Below are positions 14,500 through 19,799 of a stretch of 19,799 nucleotides of DNA, one piece after another. Source of the DNA: Bacillota bacterium (GTDB taxonomy: Bacteria > Vulcanimicrobiota > JAMDEM01); the NCBI GenBank assembly GCA_023486985.1, contig JAMDEM010000026.1, forward strand, positions 1 through 19,799, read 5' to 3'. The translations under genes were made by a program, and so were the position numbers. How positions within the stretch are numbered: the stretch's first letter is position 1; every line of letters begins with the position of its first letter. Under the pieces are notes generated by a model. The model was not told the DNA's origin, ran no database searches, and worked only from the letters and a program-made list of their open reading frames with translations.

Positions 14500-15627
14500 T
14501 TAAAGCTTTCCTCTGAAAAATATGGAACTTAGCAGCAGCGTGATAGAGGAAATAACTAGCAGCGAGAGAGCAGACTGCCAGAGAAATGAAAAACCGCTGC
14601 CCTTTAAGAAGATGGACCGCAGAATTGTGATAAAGTATGTTGCCGGGATGAGATTTGATATCCACTGTAATCCTTTCGGCATGCTCTGTATCGGAAAAAT
14701 GAAGCCTGAAAGAAGAATACTCGGCAGTTGAGAAACCATTATGGCAAGGATCAATGCCACTTTTTGACTAGATGATATCACTGAAACAAGAATGCCGAGG
14801 CCCAGTGCCGCTATCACATATACGGCTGAAATAATAAGAAACAAGACGGGGCTTCCAACAAAGGGCAGGTGAAAAATAGCAATTGCCGAGACTATGGCAA
14901 TAAGTATGTTGCCAAACGAAATGGCGATATAAGGAATCATCTTTCCAAGAATCAATTCATGGGGTTTGAGGGGAGTAACGAGCAGCTGCTCGATGGTTCC
15001 CCGTTCTCTTTCCCGTACTATCGTAACAGAGGTCAATAAAGCCGATAACATCATCAATATAATCGAGATAAGCCCGGGTATGATAAAATAATTGCTTTTG
15101 AGCTCAGGATTATACCAGTACTGTGTTCGATTTTCCACCGCCGGTACATATCCATGCGCTCCCGGAGTATAATAGGTAAGTTTCGAAACAGTGGCGGCAT
15201 GGCGGCTAAGTATTGCCCGGGCGTAAACGATGGCTGTGCTGGCACCGGTTGAGTCTGAGCCGTCAATCATAACCATTACCGTTGCTTTCTGTAATTCCTG
15301 GATATCTCTGGAGAAATCCCGGGGTATTACAAGTACCATCCTGGCTTTTCCTTCATTCATAAACCTGTCAATGTCACTATACCTGTCTATCGAGGCGGTG
15401 ATGTCATAGTAGCCGCTCTGGGAGAATGACTGGATCAACTCCCGGCTCATCTGGCTCTTGTTTTGGTCATAGACAGCCAACCGGATATGTTTCACATCCA
15501 TGTCAATGGCATATCCATAGAGAATCAACATGATAAGCGGCATTAAGATTGCCGCTGCGAGCATTCTGGGATCACGCAATATCTGAATGAATTCTTTCCA
15601 TGAAACCATTACTATCCGCTTATACAT
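14500..15627 (-). CDS. ABC-2 exporter permease, YbhS-like
   Basis: From ATG 15627 the product has 375 residues: MYKRIVMVSWKEFIQILRDP, a first helix LAAAILMPLIMLILYGYAI, a long periplasmic domain (about 40-190), the coupling segment TIVRERERGTIEQLLVTPLKPHELILGK and five C-terminal helices including LPSILLSGFIFPIQSMP. ATG 15627 overlaps the end of the ATPase gene by eight bases (ATGTATAA) and gives the usual family N-terminus; a longer frame from 15678 adds a Lys-rich tail that is probably not translated. With its paralogue it forms the channel of the YbhF-YbhS-YbhR type drug or cation exporter. Substrate is not evident. Confidence 0.9.
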   Translation of the reverse strand: MYKRIVMVSWKEFIQILRDPRMLAAAILMPLIMLILYGYAIDMDVKHIRLAVYDQNKSQMSRELIQSFSQSGYYDITASIDRYSDIDRFMNEGKARMVLVIPRDFSRDIQELQKATVMVMIDGSDSTGASTAIVYARAILSRHAATVSKLTYYTPGAHGYVPAVENRTQYWYNPELKSNYFIIPGLISIILMMLSALLTSVTIVRERERGTIEQLLVTPLKPHELILGKMIPYIAISFGNILIAIVSAIAIFHLPFVGSPVLFLIISAVYVIAALGLGILVSVISSSQKVALILAIMVSQLPSILLSGFIFPIQSMPKGLQWISNLIPATYFITILRSIFLKGSGFSFLWQSALSLLVISSITLLLSSIFFRGKL

Positions 15628-16576
15628 GCAGTACTTTCCTTTTTTCTTTTTCAACAAGCGCAATAAAGGCGTCTTCAAGCGAGGGGGGGATTAGTTCCAT
15701 TGAGTCTATGGATATTCCGGGCAAAGCCAGGTTGCGGCGAATTGATTCGCCATTTTCTGAATTCTCGACCAGCACATGAACCTTTGAGCCCCACACCGTA
15801 ACATTCCTGATATAGGGCAGGGAAGTCAATAATTCCACTGCCTTTGCTATCGGCTGAATAGACAGTTCAAACAAACTGCCTTCAATATGCTGCTCTTTGA
15901 GATGCTTAGACCTTCCGGCAGCTATCAATTTTCCCTCATACATAAGGGCAAGCCTGTCACAGCGTTCCGCTTCATCCAGGTTGTGAGTTGTCACAAAAAC
16001 CGTTACTCCTTCAGATGCGATGCCGTTTATCAATTCCCAGAAAAGTCTCCGGGAAACCGGATCTACTCCGCTCGTTGGTTCGTCCATGAACAGGATGTCC
16101 GGCTTATGGATCATGGCGCATCCAAGCGCCAGGCGTTGTTTAAAGCCGGCAGCCAATTCCCCTGTCATTGCATTTTTTCGCTCATTGAGCCCGGCAGTGG
16201 CAAGTATACTTTTCTTTCGCACAGCCAGGTCTTTAGGTGATACTCCGTAAATATCTCCAAAAAATTCAACATTCTCGTCCACCGTAAGGTCTTCATAAAG
16301 TGAAAATTTCTGGCTCATGTAGCCGATGCGCGATTTGATTTTTTCTGCTTCACTGTCAATTTCAAAACCAAGGACTTTTCCGATTCCCGATGTTGGAGTT
16401 ATAAGCCCGCAAAGCATTCGAATAGTTGTTGATTTCCCTGCCCCGTTGGGACCTATAAAACCGAATATCTCCCCCGGTGAAACGGAAAATGAAATCCTGT
16501 CAACAGCGGTAAAGCTTTCGAAACGTTTGGTGATATCCTTTACAAAAATGGCGCAGCCGTGATTTTTATCCTGCAT
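15620..16576 (-). CDS. Exporter ATPase 2, YbhF C-terminal-half-like, degenerate signature
   Basis: The 318-residue ATPase from ATG 16576 has Walker A GPNGAGKS (42-49), the Q-loop in YMSQKFSLYEDLTV, Walker B ILFMDEPTSGVDP (from 161) and H-loop His198 (VTTHNLDEAE). Its ABC signature is LAAGFKQR (141-148) in place of LSGGMRQR. In E. coli YbhF the second half has the same type of change (LPLGFKQR). This subunit therefore supplies the good Walker and His side of one ATP site and a weak signature to the other. GGAG sits seven bases before ATG 16576, which overlaps the upstream ATPase gene by 11 bases. The longer frame from 16615 lies wholly in the upstream gene. Confidence 0.92.
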   Translation of the reverse strand: MQDKNHGCAIFVKDITKRFESFTAVDRISFSVSPGEIFGFIGPNGAGKSTTIRMLCGLITPTSGIGKVLGFEIDSEAEKIKSRIGYMSQKFSLYEDLTVDENVEFFGDIYGVSPKDLAVRKKSILATAGLNERKNAMTGELAAGFKQRLALGCAMIHKPDILFMDEPTSGVDPVSRRLFWELINGIASEGVTVFVTTHNLDEAERCDRLALMYEGKLIAAGRSKHLKEQHIEGSLFELSIQPIAKAVELLTSLPYIRNVTVWGSKVHVLVENSENGESIRRNLALPGISIDSMELIPPSLEDAFIALVEKEKRKVLHV

Positions 16577-17537
16577 GGGGTTCTCCGCGGGAAAGGGAAA
16601 GAAAAATATCTTCAAGCCCCGGGGTTATTTTCCGGAGTTTTTCCACTTTGATTTTTTCATTTTCCAGAATTTCCCTTATTGATTGGATACCCAATCTATC
16701 TTTTGCCAGGGTAATATGCAGCCGGTCTCCAAAGAATTCAATTCTTTGAATATCCGCAGCGCGCGAAAGGATTTCTTTTGCTTTCCTTACGGGTTCTGCA
16801 GTGACTTCTATAATCTCGTGCGAGTGCGTGCTTTTTATCTGTGAGGGTGAGTCACACATGAGAATACTTCCTCTGTCCATCAATGCCATGCGGTGGCAGT
16901 AGTCTGCCTCTTCCATGCGCGATGTTGTAAGAAAAATGGTGACTTTCCTGTCTAACAGGTGGTGCAGGAGAGCCCAAAAATCCCTCCGCGATAATGGATC
17001 AAGTCCCGAGGTAGGCTCGTCAAGAAAAATGATGCCGGGGTTGTGAATCAAAGTGCATATCAATGAAAGCTTCTGTTTCATGCCTCCCGAAAGGTTTCTG
17101 GCAAGACGGTCATGGCTGGATTGGAGCCCTGCAAATTCCAAAAGCTCATTTTCTTTTTCTTTACGGTCTGACTCTCGAAGATTATATAATCTCCCGAAAA
17201 ATTTCAAATTTTCTTTTACCGTAAGGTCTTCGTAAAGACTGAATTTTTGAGGCACATACCCGATATTCTTTATTACAGCATCGCGCTTGCCGCGAATGCT
17301 GCGGCCATTAATATAAACTTCACCTTCTTCCGGATCGATAAGCCCGAGAATCAATCGCACCGTTGTTGTCTTACCGGCACCGTCAGGTCCTGCAAGACAG
17401 AATAACTCTCCCTCCTGCACCTCCAGATGCAGGTTGTGGACAGCTACAGTATCACGGAACTTTTTGCAAAGCTTATGGATGTAAATTACGGGGAGAGCTT
17501 CTTTTCGAAAAGGTGTTTCTTGAAGATTAATGCTCAT
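16566..17537 (-). CDS. Exporter ATPase 1, YbhF N-terminal-half-like, H-loop Ser
   Basis: The 323-residue ATPase has Walker A GPDGAGKT (50-57), YVPQKFSLYEDLTVKENLKFF, a canonical signature LSGGMKQK (149-156), Walker B IIFLDEPTSGLDP (from 169), and TTSRMEEAD where TTH is expected, so Ser206 replaces the switch His. The first half of E. coli YbhF carries the same Ser. Paired with ATPase 2 this gives one good and one degenerate ATP site. In E. coli both halves are one polypeptide; here they are separate genes overlapping by 11 bases. The start overlaps the adaptor gene by 11 bases (ATGAGCATTAA). A C-terminal domain of about 90 residues follows the core. Confidence 0.92.
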   Translation of the reverse strand: MSINLQETPFRKEALPVIYIHKLCKKFRDTVAVHNLHLEVQEGELFCLAGPDGAGKTTTVRLILGLIDPEEGEVYINGRSIRGKRDAVIKNIGYVPQKFSLYEDLTVKENLKFFGRLYNLRESDRKEKENELLEFAGLQSSHDRLARNLSGGMKQKLSLICTLIHNPGIIFLDEPTSGLDPLSRRDFWALLHHLLDRKVTIFLTTSRMEEADYCHRMALMDRGSILMCDSPSQIKSTHSHEIIEVTAEPVRKAKEILSRAADIQRIEFFGDRLHITLAKDRLGIQSIREILENEKIKVEKLRKITPGLEDIFLSLSRGEPHAG

Positions 17538-18882
17538 AAAGTATTGCGTCTGCAGGCATCCCCGGCTTAAGAAGGTATTCCGGGTTATTTATTTCAATTT
17601 TGACGCCGTAAACGAGCTTTGCTCTTTCATAGCGGGTCTGAACATTTTTGGGGGTGAACTCCGGCTCTTCTGCAATTTCAATTACCCTTCCCTCGTAAAC
17701 ACCTCCCCCGTCAGTTGTTATTTTTGCTTTCTGGTTTACGAAGACTTTTTCTACCTGGGGCCCGGGGATATACACCTTAAGCCACACTTTTTCAAGCGCT
17801 GCAATTTTCGCTATCGTCATGCCGGGCAAAATCATTTCCCCCGGCTCAATGCCGCAATAAGTAACACGGCCAGCCAGAGGAGAATGGATTTCAGCGTATT
17901 CTTTATTTGCGGAAGCCACCATCAATACCCCCTGCGCTTGCTTTATGCGGCCCTTTGCAACAGATAATGCCTGGGGGCCCGGTCCGGCAATTGCCATATC
18001 GAGCATGGCTTTCGCTGCTGATGCCTGGTCTTCTGCCTGTTTTACCGCAGACTCAGCCACGCGAAGTTCCTGGTACCTGGCGCCGTGCTCAGCTTCGTCG
18101 AGGCGCTGGCGGGCAAGCTCAAGAGCCTCCTCAGCCTCACGCTGTCCATCCGGAGAAACTGCGATATCAGCCTCTGCCAGGCGTTCCTTTGCTGCCATTA
18201 AGACCACAAGGGGCCATTTCTCATCATCTGACGAAGAGCCGGCTGCCTTATTGCCTGATTTATTCTTCTCAGAATCGGCGGGAGTATTTGCGGGAGATTC
18301 ATTTTTCTTCTCGCTTTGCATTTCGCGCAGGGCTGCTTCGGCTTTTTTAACAGCATCCCTGAGTTCCTCCGCTTTCGCCTTCCGGGAATTGCCTTTTATC
18401 AGTGACAGACGTGATTTCGCCATCTGATATTGAGCTTTAAGCTGTGCGATTTGCTCTTTCCGCGGTCCTTCCTTTAAAAGTGCATACCTGGCGTTTGCCT
18501 GTTTCAGGGCTTCCATTGCTGAATCGTATTGCGCCCTGGCTTTAAGAATCTCTTCTTTTCGTGTTCCGGCAATTAACTCCGATAGGTTTGCCTGCGCAAT
18601 CTGAAGATTTGCTTCAGCCTGCAGAACCTGGCCGTCCAGTTCTTTGGAATCAAGTCTGAACAACAACTGGTTCGCTCTGACATTGCCGCCTTCTTTAATG
18701 AATGACTTCTGGATTTTGCCGGGAATTCTGCTGCTGATATTGACTTCTTTGGCTTCAATAATCCCATTGCCATAAATTACTGAAGATTCATTGCCGGAAT
18801 TCCCTTTAAAGAAGGATATGTAAAGAAATCCAGCCGCTAGTAAAATTGCTAAAATGATGATGATTATAATTTTTTTTTGCAT
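17527..18882 (-). CDS. Periplasmic adaptor (HlyD/YbhG-type membrane fusion protein)
   Basis: The 451-residue adaptor has one N-terminal helix (1-25), a first lipoyl-like half GNGIIEAKEVNISSRIPGKI, a long coiled coil (about 80-325) and a second lipoyl half IHSPLAGRVTYCGIEPGEMI, then beta-barrel strands ending PGMPADAILYEH. The coiled coil repeats a turn motif, GTRKEE (106), GPRKEQ (139), GNSRKA (164), GARYQE (267), GPGPQ (300), typical of YbhG relatives. A hydrophilic linker rich in Ser, Lys, Asn and Asp (about 190-224) splits it. It is the first gene of the five-gene exporter operon and would link the inner-membrane pump to a TolC-type channel, not found here. No good ribosome binding site or promoter is visible before ATG 18882. 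Confidence 0.92.
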   Translation of the reverse strand: MQKKIIIIIILAILLAAGFLYISFFKGNSGNESSVIYGNGIIEAKEVNISSRIPGKIQKSFIKEGGNVRANQLLFRLDSKELDGQVLQAEANLQIAQANLSELIAGTRKEEILKARAQYDSAMEALKQANARYALLKEGPRKEQIAQLKAQYQMAKSRLSLIKGNSRKAKAEELRDAVKKAEAALREMQSEKKNESPANTPADSEKNKSGNKAAGSSSDDEKWPLVVLMAAKERLAEADIAVSPDGQREAEEALELARQRLDEAEHGARYQELRVAESAVKQAEDQASAAKAMLDMAIAGPGPQALSVAKGRIKQAQGVLMVASANKEYAEIHSPLAGRVTYCGIEPGEMILPGMTIAKIAALEKVWLKVYIPGPQVEKVFVNQKAKITTDGGGVYEGRVIEIAEEPEFTPKNVQTRYERAKLVYGVKIEINNPEYLLKPGMPADAILYEH

Positions 18883-18946
18883 AATGTTACTTAGAAGATA
18901 CTGCCAAACCTTGAAAATTGATTCTATGAATTGAAGAAAAATACCT

Positions 18947-19280
18947 TTAACCCTGCTTGCCGCCGATAAATAACTCAGGCATATAACGCCGGTTTTTCAA
19001 CACGGTATAACTGCCCTTCTTTATCTCCCGGCTGGATCTTATGCCCGGATACTTCCATGGGTCTAATCCGCCCGCGACGTAAATCAGAGGCGCTTGAGGT
19101 TTGCCCGAAAATTCCAGAATTCCCTGGACGGCAGGTTTGGAAACAGGGCATAAGCTTCATCAATCCATTTAATATGGCTTTGCTGTCTGGCGTCGCTCTT
19201 GAAGTATTCCGATGAATAAAAAATCAGCATGCCCATTAAAAAGACCAAACAGAAATTTTTGAATTCAAAAAATGGTTCAT
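18947..19280 (-). pseudogene. Frame-disrupted small membrane-anchored protein gene
   Basis: An ATG at 19280 has a near-perfect AAGGAG seven bases upstream (19287-19293) and begins MNHFLNSK. One base lost at an A5 run shifts the frame; the next frame gives the helix FCLVFLMGMLIFYSSEYF and then KWIDEAYALFPNLPSREFW. A second lost base at a T4 run shifts again to SGKPQAPLIYVAGGLDPWKY, then EIKKGSYTVLKNRRYMPELF and TAA at 18947. Repaired, it would be 111 residues with one membrane anchor and a small outer domain that faintly recalls pilin-like proteins. I do not recognise the family. Two losses at homopolymers could be sequencing error or true decay. Confidence 0.6.
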
Positions 19281-19354
19281 AAAACTACTCCTTCGTTAAT
19301 TATCAACAGGGCATTTTCGATTTTTTCAAAAATCCATTCTTTACCTTTCTGGAA

Positions 19355-19392
19355 CCTGTCTCGTATCCATAATACTCTTAGTACGAAGCAGG
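19355..19392 (-). terminator. Hairpin directly after the GlsB-like stop codon
   Basis: Arms 19355-19365 and 19382-19392 pair over 11 positions with one mismatch and one possible G-U, around a 16-base loop. The hairpin abuts the TAG of the minus-strand gene at 19393. No T-run follows on that strand, so it may be a processing or stabilising hairpin rather than an intrinsic terminator. The rest of the gap to 19280 holds nothing I can name apart from a 16-base AT palindrome at 19319-19334. Confidence 0.35.
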
Positions 19393-19644
19393 CTAACCGC
19401 GGTGCATAAACAGCCTGCCGATAAAAATTAAAAGCAATGACCCGGCTACTGCTACCACAAAAGACATCACATTAAATCCAGTAATCCCAACTCCAAAAAA
19501 CCTTTGTCCCAGATAACCACCCACCACTGCCCCAATAATTCCCAGGATGATTGACCCTATAATTCCCCCTTGGGAACCAGGTGTGATAAAATTTGCAATG
19601 CTTCCGGCAATTAACCCAAAAATAATCCAATAAATAATGCTCAT
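19393..19644 (-). CDS. GlsB/YeaQ/YmgE-family small membrane protein
   Basis: The 83-residue protein has three helices with the glycine-rich family core: MSIIYWIIFGLIAGSIANF, GSQGGIIGSIILGIIGAVVGGYLG and VVAVAGSLLLIFIGRLFMHRG. The family is often labelled transglycosylase-associated protein, though that activity is not demonstrated, and members are commonly linked to general stress or acid resistance. ATG 19644 is chosen over the in-frame GTG at 19653 because AAAGGAGG (19653-19660) is eight bases before the ATG and overlaps the GTG. It is a single gene; the palindromic repeats at 19692-19774 lie just upstream. Confidence 0.9.
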   Translation of the reverse strand: MSIIYWIIFGLIAGSIANFITPGSQGGIIGSIILGIIGAVVGGYLGQRFFGVGITGFNVMSFVVAVAGSLLLIFIGRLFMHRG

Positions 19645-19691
19645 ATTTCTCACCTCCTTTATTTATAACTTCGTGCCTTTCAGAAAACTCG

Positions 19692-19774
19692 CAAACCCTT
19701 ATCCTGTAAGGGTTTCTAGCCACCCATATTTTTTTCTTCACCTCCAGCCTCCAAACCCTTATGTGGTGCGGGTT
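19692..19774. repeat. Two copies of a palindromic repeat, 60 bp apart
   Basis: Copy 1 (19693-19715) is a perfect 9-bp inverted repeat, AAACCCTTA / TAAGGGTTT with loop TCCTG. Copy 2 starts at 19752 with the same CAAACCCTTAT and ends in GGGTT (19770-19774), with a weaker AACCC/GGGTT stem. Over 35 aligned bases 21 agree. Exact 60-bp spacing at the window edge suggests the start of a larger repeat cluster. Two units are too few and too different to call CRISPR. Confidence 0.5.
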
Positions 19775-19799
19775 CCAGAAAGCCTTTTTTAAATTTTTA

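Noticed and set aside
15628..15678. Longer start of the YbhS-like permease
   Set aside because: The added residues are a Lys-rich tail within the ATPase gene; ATG 15627 gives the family N-terminus and tight overlap.
19692..19774. CRISPR array
   Set aside because: Only two units with 21 of 35 matching bases and no cas genes nearby; not enough to call.

Overview
The window looks like part of a contig from a bacterium with a Gram-negative style envelope. Supporting this are a periplasmic adaptor of a tripartite-type exporter, a LolA/RseB-like secreted protein and several signal-peptide proteins. Codon use is mixed, with moderate GC and some clearly AT-richer genes. No rRNA, tRNA or other lineage marker is present, so I cannot name a taxon. 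The left edge carries a 27-base inverted copy of sequence 450 bases inside, which looks like an assembly or amplification chimera at a contig end. The right edge carries two copies of a palindromic repeat. Three single-base losses at homopolymers (one at about 12688, two in 18947-19280) break otherwise recognisable genes and may be sequencing error.

Layout. 1-2137 (+): the 3' part of a sugar ABC transporter ATPase (RbsA/MglA type) and its RbsC-type permease. 2147-2767 (-): a MarC-family membrane protein with a TTG start. 2881-3612 (-): an odd zinc-ribbon / membrane / pseudopilin-like fusion. 3741-5081 (+): a promoter and an AAA_14-DUF4143 ATPase. 5145-5827 (+): a secreted OB-fold-like protein and an SMR-like transporter with Asp where Glu is expected, followed by a small decayed reading frame. 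6019-8904 (-): a large exported TPR-CHAT protein with a complete His/Cys dyad. 9036-9908 (+): a divergent LolA/RseB-like secreted protein.

10088-13309 (+) is a compact cassette: a radical SAM enzyme with a SPASM/Twitch-like tail, a reductase/epimerase-type extended SDR, and a frame-disrupted membrane protein of the carotenoid-biosynthesis DUF422/CruF type. Its joint function is unknown; modification of a lipid or isoprenoid is a reasonable guess. 13363-18882 (-), convergent to it, is a five-gene translationally coupled exporter of the YbhGFSR type: adaptor, two separate ATPases, two ABC-2 permeases. The two ATPases carry complementary defects (no H-loop His in one, a degenerate signature in the other), as expected for an asymmetric heterodimer split from a YbhF-like fusion.

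18947-19280 (-) is a broken small membrane-anchored gene with an intact ribosome binding site. 19393-19644 (-) is a GlsB/YeaQ-type small membrane protein with a hairpin directly after its stop. I found no CRISPR array, transposase, integrase or phage gene. The most interesting candidates are the radical SAM-SDR-DUF422 cassette and the exported CHAT protein with its divergent neighbour.
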